This document shows positions 17,235-24,864 of a stretch of 64,000 bases of DNA, piece after piece. The DNA lies in the NCBI GenBank assembly GCA_019635435.1, contig JAHBZM010000001.1, positions 2,914,001 to 2,978,000 of the forward strand. Reading direction: 5' to 3'. The position numbers were made by a program, and so were the translations under genes. Source of the DNA: Ramlibacter sp. (GTDB lineage: Bacteria > Pseudomonadota > Gammaproteobacteria > Burkholderiales > Burkholderiaceae_C). Under the pieces are notes generated by a model. The model ran no database searches and was not told the DNA's origin. It was given only the letters and a program-made list of their open reading frames with translations. Every line of letters begins with the position of its first letter. Positions within the stretch are counted from its first letter, which is position 1.

Positions 17235-18565
17235 GGTCGAAGCTCCACGATGCTCTCGGCGAGTTGGAGTCGTCCGCCTTGCTGAGCACTCGATCGCATT
17301 TGTCGCACCTCGCGCGTTTTGACCGAACTGTAGCCCATGGATTTCGCCAGCTGGGCGATGATCGCAGCTACTTCGATGCGCACGCTGGCGTAGCGCGAGT
17401 CCCCCACAACCATCATTACCTTGCCACTCTCCGCGAGGATGCGTTGGCATTGCACCAGAATCGTTTCAATGTCGCGGAAATAGGCGCCGACCATGTTTGG
17501 GATATCCCCGTCCCAAAGCTGCTCGCGTTGCAACTCCAACTTCGTCAACGTTGAGTCGAGCAGCGGCGAGGCGTGCTGGGGCAGCTCGTACTTCCTATGG
17601 ATTTGCACGTGGGATCGCAGAGTCTCGTTCCGGAGCCGCACGTTGTCTGTCTTGTTGGCTAGGTAGCCCAAGGCCCACAGCTCCACGTTGTAGATGTCCG
17701 TATAGTCAAATGAGTTTGGGTACGGTGGCGAAAAAACTACCAAATCGGTGGTATCGGTTACAGCAGCGAGCGCCTGTCGAGCGTCACCGTGAATGACGTC
17801 GATACGAGACCGCGGCCGACCCTCGAACCGGAGCACATCCTCAAAAGCAGTGTTGAACTGCGCCCCGAACAGTTGGTCCAACATGGCCGGCGCGGGTTCG
17901 TGCTCCTGCCACCCCGCACGGTAACGTCGCCCTTTGCCATTGACATACACGTTACTGCAATCCACGAGGACAGCGCCCAGCACCACCCGGAAAAATCGTT
18001 GGACGTCCGGCTCTTCGATGGCGTCGATGCATGTCAAGTACTGTGACAAGCGCTTCGCAACGGCCAACGGGAATATCCAACGCTCTTTGTCTTCGGCCTC
18101 GATGAAAGTCGCCGGAAGGTGGCTCAAGCGGGACAGGCTCGGCCGGCTCCGTGCCAGGCGGGCCTGGAAGTCTGCGGCGTTCCTACGCAGCGCTTCCGCA
18201 GACAGGGAACTTACCTTGGCCTTGATGATGTCCGCGAGAAAGGGGTTGACTTCGATCGTGGTGGCATCGAGTGCCAGCAGCTGGGCCGTGATCGCAGTCG
18301 TTCCTGAACCCCCAAAAGGATCTGTTACGTGCTTGGGGCGATATCCCAAGGAACTGATGGCGGCAGATACGAACGCCGGGGAGAACGCCTCTTTGAAGTG
18401 AAACCACCGTTGAAATGCAGTTCCCTTGCCGTCCTGATTTGTGGTTATCGGCGCTGCAGCGGGCCTCGCTGTTTGGTGCTGGCGAGGTTCCGGTGCGAAC
18501 CACTGAGGAGCATGCGCGAAATGGTCGTGCAACGTTTGAAGGTAGCGCTCCGGGGGATTTCTCAT
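17231..18565 (-). CDS. DNA methyltransferase (SPPY type)
   Basis: 444-aa S-adenosylmethionine-dependent DNA amino-methyltransferase. Motif X-like FKEAFSPAFVSAAI (58-71) and motif I DPFGGSGTT (82-90) precede motif IV SPPYPNSFDY (279-288), an I-before-IV order; SPPY is frequent in N4-cytosine enzymes but N6-adenine is not excluded. About 190 residues between the motifs could hold target recognition. ATG 18565 (MRNPPERYL) is chosen because the alternative ATG at 18625 lies inside a palindrome. Convergent with the nuclease and sharing CTAG as stops. It presumably protects host DNA from the module at 13445-17234. Confidence 0.82.
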   Translation of the reverse strand: MRNPPERYLQTLHDHFAHAPQWFAPEPRQHQTARPAAAPITTNQDGKGTAFQRWFHFKEAFSPAFVSAAISSLGYRPKHVTDPFGGSGTTAITAQLLALDATTIEVNPFLADIIKAKVSSLSAEALRRNAADFQARLARSRPSLSRLSHLPATFIEAEDKERWIFPLAVAKRLSQYLTCIDAIEEPDVQRFFRVVLGAVLVDCSNVYVNGKGRRYRAGWQEHEPAPAMLDQLFGAQFNTAFEDVLRFEGRPRSRIDVIHGDARQALAAVTDTTDLVVFSPPYPNSFDYTDIYNVELWALGYLANKTDNVRLRNETLRSHVQIHRKYELPQHASPLLDSTLTKLELQREQLWDGDIPNMVGAYFRDIETILVQCQRILAESGKVMMVVGDSRYASVRIEVAAIIAQLAKSMGYSSVKTREVRQMRSSAQQGGRLQLAESIVELRP

Positions 18566-18612
18566 CGCAATCAGCCTTTGTCGTGAGGCAGCGTAACATT
18601 CGCCGGCTTTTG

Positions 18613-18630
18613 AAATTATGTTCATAATTT
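18613..18630. promoter_or_regulatory. Perfect 18-bp palindrome between methylase and recombinase-like genes
   Basis: AAATTATG (18613-18620), TT, CATAATTT (18623-18630): exact complements. It sits 48 bp upstream of the preferred methylase start and 7 bp upstream of the recombinase-like ATG. Such a site could bind a repressor or a restriction-modification controller; no controller gene is adjacent. The AT-rich arms may overlap a -10 element. Confidence 0.6.
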
Positions 18631-18636
18631 GAATTT

Positions 18637-19674
18637 ATGGCAATCGAAACTGCTGACCCTTCGCTAACTCAAGCCGCCATCAAGTGGATTTCCAGTCGTG
18701 GTGGTCTTTCCGAAGCCACGGTGAATGCCTATCTTGGCGAGATAAACCGCTTTGCAGAGCACCTCGCGAGCAAAGGTGTTCTACGTGTCCGTAGCGTAGG
18801 ACACGCCGCTTGGGAGAACTACCTTCAGCTATTGATGGAAAAGCGCAGCACTGTGCCTTCACGCCGCACGGATGCACTCAAGTCCACTAGCGCGTTGCAG
18901 GCTGCACGAATCACGCGTTCGTTCCTTCGATTTTGTTGGGCAAGTGGTTGGCTTGGTTGGGTGCCTGATTTGGGTAGCCGCAGGTGCGGAGCCGCAGTTG
19001 CACGTTTGCCGGTGTCCGTCCCGAAAGAGTTGGCGCACATTCTCTTGGCTGATGGACGCCCCGATGGCGAAGCGGAGGCTAGACAGGTATGCGCAGCGGC
19101 ACTGGCGTTTTGGGTTGGCATGAAGCCGCGAGAGCTTTCGACAGCGACTGTATCGAACTTGCGGACATTGCCTGCCGGAGTGTGCTCCATAGCGATCGCA
19201 GGTCGGGAGCACGAGGCGCACCTACCCGATCAACTCGTTGCGCAGATGCGCCACTACCACGCATTGCGAGCCGAACGTGTTGGGCCGATGCCCGACGGCG
19301 CGCCTTTGATTTCGCGTCTAGGCACCTACATGCCTCTTGGCGCAAGCGCAGTTTGGCAGCTCCTGAGGACTTTGCCGTCCCTTGGCGGGCCTACGCCCAT
19401 TTCCATCGGTGCAAAGCGCATCCGGGAGTGTTTTGTCGTGCTTGGAGGGGATGACGCAGCCGCCAGTGTCGCCGCGATTCGGCGTCAAGCCGGCAGCCGG
19501 CGGATCATTCTTCATCCGGGAAATGAGAATCCTATCCGCCCGCAGGCTATCGCTGAGAAGGTAAGCCAGTTGCTAGAAGCCGAGTTGCTAGAAGCCGAAT
19601 TCAGTGGGGGGAGCAGCCAACATCCGGTGAGCAGCGCTATGAACGCCTCACCGGAAGATGAAATTAACCCTTAA
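18637..19674 (+). CDS. Degenerate tyrosine-recombinase-like protein
   Basis: 345 aa. Residues 10-105 resemble the SAM-like core-binding domain of phage integrases (LSEATVNAYLGEINRFAEHLASKG ... AARITRSFLRFCWASGWL). The C-terminal half resembles the catalytic domain, but key residues are missing: the first Arg motif is GMKPREL where GLRxxEL is expected, the HxLRH box is GAKRIRE, and no catalytic Tyr is seen. It probably binds DNA without recombining it, or acts with another enzyme. It is the last gene inside the right inverted repeat. A 15-bp duplication repeats LLEAE near the C-terminus. No clear ribosome site. Confidence 0.6.
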   Translation: MAIETADPSLTQAAIKWISSRGGLSEATVNAYLGEINRFAEHLASKGVLRVRSVGHAAWENYLQLLMEKRSTVPSRRTDALKSTSALQAARITRSFLRFCWASGWLGWVPDLGSRRCGAAVARLPVSVPKELAHILLADGRPDGEAEARQVCAAALAFWVGMKPRELSTATVSNLRTLPAGVCSIAIAGREHEAHLPDQLVAQMRHYHALRAERVGPMPDGAPLISRLGTYMPLGASAVWQLLRTLPSLGGPTPISIGAKRIRECFVVLGGDDAAASVAAIRRQAGSRRIILHPGNENPIRPQAIAEKVSQLLEAELLEAEFSGGSSQHPVSSAMNASPEDEINP

Positions 19675-19693
19675 CAATTAATCCGGCATAGCC

Positions 19694-19724
19694 ATGGGCA
19701 ACTGCTACCTAATAGCGCGCGCAC
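19694..19724 (+). repeat. Right terminal inverted repeat of the island
   Basis: ATGGGCA (19694-19700), TGCT, CCTAATAGCGCG (19708-19719): the inverted partner of 7351-7321. Translated outward both ends begin MG-C-LIARAR, which shows the match. It is 19 bp after the recombinase-like stop codon. Confidence 0.8.
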
Positions 19725-19727
19725 GTC

Positions 19728-19754
19728 AAAAGGGCCCGCGCGGGCCCTTTTTTT
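19728..19754 (+). terminator. Intrinsic terminator
   Basis: AAAAGGGCCCGC (19728-19739) pairs perfectly with GCGGGCCCTTTT and is followed by more T residues to 19754. It lies just outside the island's right repeat and now faces outflow from the island. It probably ended the EF-hand gene at 7019-7306 before the island inserted. Confidence 0.85.
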
Positions 19755-19813
19755 CTGCATCACACACGCGCGCGCATTTGGCGTTAAGGTCTCCCCCCAA
19801 AAGGAGCCCCACC

Positions 19814-20815
19814 ATGCACTACCGCCGCCTTGGCAAAAGCAATCTCAAAGTATCCACCCTGTGCCTGGGCACGATGATGTTTGGTGACCAGACCGACGCC
19901 GCCGAGGCCGCCCGCATCGTCGCGCATGCGGGCGAGCATGGCGTCAATTTCATCGACACCGCCGACGTCTACACCAAGGGCGCCTCTGAAAGCATGCTCG
20001 GCGGCCTGCTGGCCGGCCAGCGCCACCGCTGGGTGCTGGCCACCAAGCTGGGCAACCCGATGTCGGGCACGGTGAATGAGGGGCACTACTCGCGCGCCTG
20101 GATGCTGCGCGAGGTCGAGGCCAGCCTGCAGCGGCTGCAGACCGATTTTGTGGACGTGCTCTACCTGCACCGCGACTACAACGACATGGACCTGCAGGAG
20201 CCGCTGTACGCACTACAGGCGCTGCTGGCGGCCGGCAAGATCCGCTCCTGGGGCCTGTCCAACTTCCGCGGCTGGCGCATTGCCGAGATGGTGCGATTGG
20301 CGCGCGAGATCGGCCTGCCCGGCCCCGTGGTCTGCCAGCCCTACTACAACCTGCTCAACCGCATGCCGGAGGTGGAGATCCTGCCGGCCTGCGAGCACCA
20401 CGGCATCGGCGTGGTGCCCTACAGCCCCATTGCGCGCGGCGTGCTCACCGGCAAGTACCAGCCCGGCGTGGCGCCCGTGGCCGGCTCAAGGGCGGCGCGC
20501 GGCGACAAGCGCATCACCGAAACCGAGCTGCGCGATGAATCGCTGCGCATTGCCCAGACACTGCAGCAGCATGCGCAGGCCAAGGGCGCCACCGTGGCGC
20601 AACTGGCCGTGGCCTGGGTGCTGGCACACCGCGCGGTGAGCAGCGTGATCGCCGGGCCGCGCACGCTGGCGCAGTGGCAGGACTACCTGCCCGCGCTGGA
20701 CTATGTGCTGACCGACGAGGACGAAGCCCTGGTCAACACGCTGGTGGCCCCGGGCCACCCGTCCACGCCAGGCTACAGCGACCCGGCCTACCCGCTGTAC
20801 CCGCGGCGCGCCTGA
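19814..20815 (+). CDS. Aldo/keto reductase
   Basis: 333-aa NADPH-dependent oxidoreductase of the AKR superfamily with a full TIM barrel. The catalytic tetrad is visible in FIDTADVYTKGASE (Asp, Tyr), VLATKLG (Lys) and YLHRDYND (His). The cofactor segment near the end is SSVIAGPRTLAQW. Start ATG 19814 follows AAGGAG by 8 nt; an open frame from 19694 only reads through the inverted repeat. Substrate unknown; the sequence style is that of YajO/Tas-like enzymes. Confidence 0.9.
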   Translation: MHYRRLGKSNLKVSTLCLGTMMFGDQTDAAEAARIVAHAGEHGVNFIDTADVYTKGASESMLGGLLAGQRHRWVLATKLGNPMSGTVNEGHYSRAWMLREVEASLQRLQTDFVDVLYLHRDYNDMDLQEPLYALQALLAAGKIRSWGLSNFRGWRIAEMVRLAREIGLPGPVVCQPYYNLLNRMPEVEILPACEHHGIGVVPYSPIARGVLTGKYQPGVAPVAGSRAARGDKRITETELRDESLRIAQTLQQHAQAKGATVAQLAVAWVLAHRAVSSVIAGPRTLAQWQDYLPALDYVLTDEDEALVNTLVAPGHPSTPGYSDPAYPLYPRRA

Positions 20816-20826
20816 GCCGCGCCTGA

Positions 20827-21159
20827 TCAGGCCTGCCAGACCCCATAGCCGCGCGCGCGCAGCGCAATACCCAGTTCCACCTCCATGGCCTGCGCGTCCT
20901 TGTAGCTCATGGGGTTGTAGCGCTCGTAGAGCTGCGGCAGCAACCGCAGGCCAAAAAGCTGCACATAGCGGTTGGCCTGGATCCCGGCCTTGTGCTTGTC
21001 AAAGCGCAGGTCGGGGTCCAGCCCCGTCATGCCCACATAGACAAAGGGCTGACCCAGCACGTAGTCCGGGTTGGCGTGGCGAAAACGCGCGTGGTTCCAG
21101 ACTTCGTCAGACAGCTCGACCACGTACACGTGGTAATGGCTGCGACGGGCGCGCGGCAC
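20827..21159 (-). CDS. GIY-YIG-like small protein
   Basis: 110 aa. HVYVVELSDEVW and FVYVGMTGLDPDLRFDKHKAG match the GIY and YIG strands of the GIY-YIG nuclease fold; the Arg in LRFDKHKAG is the expected catalytic position. It then shows LFGLRLLPQLYERYNPMS and a helix with EVELGIALRARGYGVW. It may be a nuclease or an inactive relative. It starts 6 nt after the upstream gene's stop, so the two form an operon. Confidence 0.6.
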   Translation of the reverse strand: MPRARRSHYHVYVVELSDEVWNHARFRHANPDYVLGQPFVYVGMTGLDPDLRFDKHKAGIQANRYVQLFGLRLLPQLYERYNPMSYKDAQAMEVELGIALRARGYGVWQA

Positions 21160-21165
21160 CCCGGC

Positions 21166-21801
21166 TCAGCCCGACTGGGTCGGGCGGAAATCGGGACGGA
21201 TCTCGTCCTCGCCCGACTTGAGGTCGGCCAGCGCCGAATCGCGCACGGCAAACAGCCGGGCCAGGTCCTCCTGGACTTCATCGACCGGCTCGGGTTCAGG
21301 CTCCGGCTCCGGCTCGGGCACCGGTTCGGGTTCGGGGACCGCCACCGCTGCGGCAGGGGCCACCCCCGTCCATGACTCCGCCGGCGGCATGTCGGGATAG
21401 GGGCAGTCGCTGGCCTTGAACTGCCAGGTGATGCTGTGCAGCCAGTCAGAGGCCTGTGGTTCAAAGTGCTCGATCTCGCCCATCAGGCGGCGCTCGAAGG
21501 CCATGGCGTACTTCAGCAACTGCTCGTCCCAGTGCCGCACCACCAGCCGCGCATGCAGGTGGGTCTCGCCGCGGCTGGTGTTGACCACCAGCACCTGGCA
21601 CTCCACCCAGCCCTCCGGAATGCCGCAGTAGCGCAGCGTGTCGCGCACCAGCACACGCACCAGTTCGCGGCGCGTGGCGGCCTGCGGCCCGAGTTCGGTG
21701 ACGCGGGAGTCCTCGTGGCCGTCGGGCTGCGATGCGGGCTCCAGCGCGGCGGGGGCCGAGGGTGTGGCGGGCTTGGCAAACAGGCGCTTGATGATGTTCA
21801 T
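21166..21801 (-). CDS. Unknown protein with Pro-Glu repeat
   Basis: 211 aa from ATG 21801 (MNIIKRLF); the frame extends 17 codons further but without a better site. Residues 45-140 form an unrecognised domain (LVRVLVRDTLRYCGIPEGWVECQVLVV ... HARLVVRHWDEQLLKY). A run of alternating Pro and Glu (PEPEPVPEPEPEPEPEP, about 157-173) acts as a stiff linker to a charged C-terminal tail. Cytoplasmic. In an operon with the GIY-YIG-like gene. Function unknown. Confidence 0.65.
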   Translation of the reverse strand: MNIIKRLFAKPATPSAPAALEPASQPDGHEDSRVTELGPQAATRRELVRVLVRDTLRYCGIPEGWVECQVLVVNTSRGETHLHARLVVRHWDEQLLKYAMAFERRLMGEIEHFEPQASDWLHSITWQFKASDCPYPDMPPAESWTGVAPAAAVAVPEPEPVPEPEPEPEPEPVDEVQEDLARLFAVRDSALADLKSGEDEIRPDFRPTQSG

Positions 21802-21864
21802 GGAGGCAGTCAGCACACAGGGTTGGAGTGATGGCGGCCGATTGTGCCGCAAGAAAAAACGGAA

Positions 21865-21920
21865 TGCTACGGATTTGATAGCGCATCATGCCCGCGTGGC
21901 ATGGACTACAGCGCTATTTG
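21865..21920 (+). repeat. Dispersed intergenic repeat, copy 1 (divergent)
   Basis: Contains TGCTAC, GATTTGATAGC, GCCCGC and TGGACTACAG in the order seen in the other copies at 32381, 43948, 59709, 61605 and 62728, with more mismatches. It also forms an inverted pair GGATTTGATAGCGC / GCGCTATTTG. Confidence 0.5.
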
Positions 21921-21933
21921 ACCCAAATCCGGG

Positions 21934-22563
21934 TCATTCCTTCCAGAGAAACAGCAGTTTGGTGCCAGCCAGCTCCAGCACGTCATGGTTGGACAGCAGC
22001 ACCGGGTCGGCACCGATGGGCACATCGTTGAGCAGGGGCCGGGAGTCGCCATCCATGTGGGCCACATAGTAGCCATTGCGCCGGTGCGAGATCGCCACCA
22101 CCGAGACCCCGGGCTTGCCGAAGGTGGTCACGGCCTTGACCACCGGCACCTCGATGCCGGCCGACGAGCCCGACAGCACCTGCAGGCTGGCATGCTTGAC
22201 GCCGTCGCCGGGCCCGCCCGCCGGGTCGAGCTTCATCGCGGACGTCGCCGAGAAGTTGCTCGGCTGCTCCGATGCCGTGAGGTACAGGATGCGGAATTTG
22301 CCGATGGCAATCACGTCACCATCGGCCAGCTTGTGGGGGCCCACCACCTTGCGGTTGTTGACGAAGGTGCCGTTGGTGCTGTGCAGGTCCTGGACGCTCA
22401 CGTCGGCCAGGCCATGCAGTTCAAAGGCACAGTGCTCGCCGCTGACCGCCAGGTTGTCCAGCACGATGTCGTTGCCCGGACGGCGGCCGAGCGTGGTGCG
22501 GTCCTTGGTCAGGTAGACGTGCTTGATCTCGACGCCTTCCACCGATGCAATGAGCTGTGGCAT
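21934..22563 (-). CDS. Tandem FHA-domain protein
   Basis: 209 aa. An N-terminal FHA domain (about 20-95) has the phosphothreonine-binding residues in TLGRRPGNDIVLDNLAVSGEHC and HSTNGTFVNNR. A second, more divergent FHA-like unit (about 120-205: TFGKPGVSVVAISHRRNGYYVAH ... LLNDVPIG) follows. FHA proteins read Ser/Thr-kinase signals, often for type VI secretion or division; no such gene is adjacent. ATG 22563 has GGGAAA upstream. Divergent from the MFS gene. Confidence 0.88.
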   Translation of the reverse strand: MPQLIASVEGVEIKHVYLTKDRTTLGRRPGNDIVLDNLAVSGEHCAFELHGLADVSVQDLHSTNGTFVNNRKVVGPHKLADGDVIAIGKFRILYLTASEQPSNFSATSAMKLDPAGGPGDGVKHASLQVLSGSSAGIEVPVVKAVTTFGKPGVSVVAISHRRNGYYVAHMDGDSRPLLNDVPIGADPVLLSNHDVLELAGTKLLFLWKE

Positions 22564-22655
22564 GGGATTTCCCGGCTGTGGTGACTTCAGGCCATGGTAG
22601 CCCGATGACCCGTGCCCGGCAAGGACACGCGGGCGCTGACAGAATCCGGGCTCCC

Positions 22656-23900
22656 ATGAACACCTCTTCCCTGAGCCCCTGGCGCATCGCCGTGGCCGGC
22701 CTGCTGTCACTGGCCGTGGCCATGGGCATCGGCCGCTTTGCCTTCACCCCGCTGCTGCCCATGATGCTGGCCGATGGCGTCATCACCCTGCCCGCGGCCA
22801 GCTGGCTGGCCAGCGCCAATTACCTGGGCTACCTCGTGGGCGCGCTGTTGTGCACCTTCCAGCCCTGGCTGTGGCGCCGGCTCGGCCCGCTGCCCGCCGT
22901 CAACGGGCCAGCCATGGTGCGCGCCGGCCTGGCCGCCACCACGCTGCTCACGCTGGGCATGGCCTCACCCTGGGCGCCCGCGTGGCCGCTGCTGCGCTTT
23001 GCGGCCGGCGTGGCCAGCGCGCTGGTATTCGTCTACACCTCGGGCTGGTGCCTGGGCCAGCTTTCGCGCCTGGGCCTGCCGGCCATGGGCGCCATGATCT
23101 ACACCGGCCCGGGCGGCGGCATCGTGCTCAGCGGCCTGGCCGCCAGCGGCATGGTGGCGCTGGGCGGTTCGGCGGCCACCGGCTGGCTGATCTTCGGCGC
23201 GCTGGCGGCCGCGCTCACCGCCGTGATCTGGCCGGTGTTCCGGCCCGACCGGGACCTTCCCGCCGCGCCCCCCGCCGCCGCCGGCACCGGCAGCACCGGG
23301 CCCCGGCGTGACGGCGCTGAAATTGCCCTGCTCACGCTGGCCTATGGCCTGGCGGGCTTCGGCTACATCATCACCGCCACCTTCCTGCCCGTGATCGCGC
23401 GCCAGGCCCTGCCCGGCTCGCCCTGGCTCGACCTGTTCTGGCCGATCTTTGGCGCCGGCGTGGTGGCGGGCGCGGTCATCGCCTCGCGCATCCGGCGCAG
23501 CGGCGACCTGCGGTGGATGCTGGTGGGCTGCTACCTGGTCCAGGCGCTGGGCATCGCGGTGGGCGTGTGGAGCCCCAGCCTGGCCGGCTTCGCGCTGGGC
23601 AGCCTGCTGCTGGGCCTGCCGTTCACGGCCATCACCTTCTTTGCCATGCAGGAAGTGCGGCGCCTGCGGCCCGAGGCGCCTTCCAGCCTCATGGGCCTTT
23701 TGACCGCCATGTACGGCGTGGGCCAGATCGTCGGGCCACCGCTGGCCGCCGCGCTGCTGGCGCGCAGTGCCTCGCCGGGCCAGGGCTTCACGCTGTCGCT
23801 GGAGATCGCGGCGGCGACGCTGGTGGCCGGGGCCCTGCTGTTCGGCGCCATGACGCGGCTGTATCCCGTGACCGGCGGGGCAGCCGGTACCATGCGTTGA
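22656..23900 (+). CDS. YbfB/YjiJ-family MFS transporter
   Basis: 414-aa inner-membrane protein with 12 predicted helices. The first helix contains LLSLAVAMGIGRFAFTPLLPMML, the hallmark of the YbfB/YjiJ group. Start ATG 22656. The stop overlaps the start of the exonuclease gene (TGATG). Substrate unknown; relatives are putative drug or sugar exporters. Confidence 0.9.
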   Translation: MNTSSLSPWRIAVAGLLSLAVAMGIGRFAFTPLLPMMLADGVITLPAASWLASANYLGYLVGALLCTFQPWLWRRLGPLPAVNGPAMVRAGLAATTLLTLGMASPWAPAWPLLRFAAGVASALVFVYTSGWCLGQLSRLGLPAMGAMIYTGPGGGIVLSGLAASGMVALGGSAATGWLIFGALAAALTAVIWPVFRPDRDLPAAPPAAAGTGSTGPRRDGAEIALLTLAYGLAGFGYIITATFLPVIARQALPGSPWLDLFWPIFGAGVVAGAVIASRIRRSGDLRWMLVGCYLVQALGIAVGVWSPSLAGFALGSLLLGLPFTAITFFAMQEVRRLRPEAPSSLMGLLTAMYGVGQIVGPPLAAALLARSASPGQGFTLSLEIAAATLVAGALLFGAMTRLYPVTGGAAGTMR

Positions 23901-24505
23901 TGCAACGTACCGTGCCGTCCCGCGAGGACATCGCCCTGCTACCCGCTTTCGACCGGCTGGGCCTGGCGCAGATCCGGCTCGCCAGCACCGAGGCCCAGGC
24001 CGAGCAGGCCCGCGCCGAACTGCTGCGCGCCAGCGCCTGGGGTTTCGACACCGAGTCCAAGCCCACCTTCCGCAAGGACGAGGTGTCCGAGGGCCCGCAT
24101 GTGGTGCAACTGGCCACGCGCGAGCGGGCCTGGGTGTTCCAGCTGCATGACCTGCCCTGCCGCCGCGTGGTGGCCGCGCTGCTCGCCACCCCGGGCATCG
24201 TCAAGGCCGGCTTCGGGCTGGGCGATGACAACAAGCGCATTCTCGGCAAGCTCGGCGTGGCGGCCGTGGACGTGCTGGACCTCAACACCGTGTTTCGCCA
24301 GGACGGCTGGCGCAAGGACATGGGCGTGAAGGGCGCGGTGGCCGTGCTGTTCAACCAGCGCTTCATCAAGTCCAAGAAGGCCGGCACCTCCAACTGGGCC
24401 AACCCCCGGCTGACCGAGGCGCAACTGGTCTACGCCGCCAACGACGCCTATGCAGCGCTGCGCGTGTACGACGCGCTGGGCCTGGGCCGGCCGGCGCCAG
24501 CCTGA
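23900..24505 (+). CDS. 3'-5' exonuclease domain protein (RNase D-like, DEDDy)
   Basis: 201 aa. DEDD motifs: FDTESKP (Asp, Glu), GFGLGDDNKRI (Asp) and YAANDAYAAL (Tyr and Asp). It contains only the exonuclease domain without the HRDC domains of RNase D, like Werner-type 3'-5' exonucleases. Overlaps the MFS gene by one base in TGATG, so translation is coupled. Confidence 0.88.
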   Translation: MQRTVPSREDIALLPAFDRLGLAQIRLASTEAQAEQARAELLRASAWGFDTESKPTFRKDEVSEGPHVVQLATRERAWVFQLHDLPCRRVVAALLATPGIVKAGFGLGDDNKRILGKLGVAAVDVLDLNTVFRQDGWRKDMGVKGAVAVLFNQRFIKSKKAGTSNWANPRLTEAQLVYAANDAYAALRVYDALGLGRPAPA

Positions 24506-24510
24506 GCGGC

Positions 24511-24864
24511 TCAGCCGCCCACGGCCTTCAGGTCGAGCGTGTGCGAATGGCCCAGCCACAGCGCGCAGTCGCGGTGGTCGCGCAGCTCGTCGCCGGTGTT
24601 GGGGTGCAGGAACACGTCCAGCGCCCCGTGGTTCAGCGCGAGCCAGCCCGCCACCGGCGCAAACTGGGCGGCCTCAAACGCCAGCTGATAGCTCCACATG
24701 GGGTGCGGGCCCACGGGCTTTTCGTGAAAGCGCCCCATCTGGATGCGCTCACCGAGCTCGGCCTGGATGACTTCGCGCAGGGTCCAGGCGGCATCGCGCG
24801 AGGCGGCGTCAAAGTACACATGGGCGTGCCAGCTGGCGATCAGGGCGGGGTTCAGGTTGCTCAT
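24511..24864 (-). CDS. DOPA 4,5-dioxygenase-family protein
   Basis: 117 aa. HAHVYFDAASRDAAWTLREVI, FHEKPVGPHPMWSYQLAF and LNHGALDVFLHPNTGDELRDH give the conserved His residues of the DOPA dioxygenase family (extradiol ring cleavage). Bacterial members are of uncertain substrate. Its ATG overlaps the trxC stop (ATGA). Confidence 0.88.
   Translation of the reverse strand: MSNLNPALIASWHAHVYFDAASRDAAWTLREVIQAELGERIQMGRFHEKPVGPHPMWSYQLAFEAAQFAPVAGWLALNHGALDVFLHPNTGDELRDHRDCALWLGHSHTLDLKAVGG

Larger units (their letters stand above)
7321..19724. mobile_element. 12.4 kb inverted-repeat-bounded genomic island with defence-like cargo
   Basis: Both ends carry the same outward-reading sequence: ATGGGCA, two different bases, TGCT, one different base, then CCTAATAGCGCG, at 7351 down to 7321 and at 19694 up to 19724. 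Between them base composition drops visibly compared with the GC-rich flanks. The content is accessory: a transposase, regulators, a tRNA, a membrane zincin, a nuclease/methylase module and a recombinase-like gene. A GCGC directly outside each TATTAGG/CCTAATA could be a 4-bp target duplication, though the GC-rich flank makes chance likely. Which enzyme moved it is not clear: the IS1595 transposase makes a transporter-IS possible, while the recombinase-like protein lacks catalytic residues. Confidence 0.75.

Noticed and set aside
19694..19813. Extended N-terminus of the aldo/keto reductase.
   Set aside because: It would translate the inverted repeat and terminator; ATG 19814 has a proper ribosome site.
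21280..21345. Pro-Glu codon repeat in the 21166 gene as an independent repeat element.
   Set aside because: It stays in frame and codes a normal linker.
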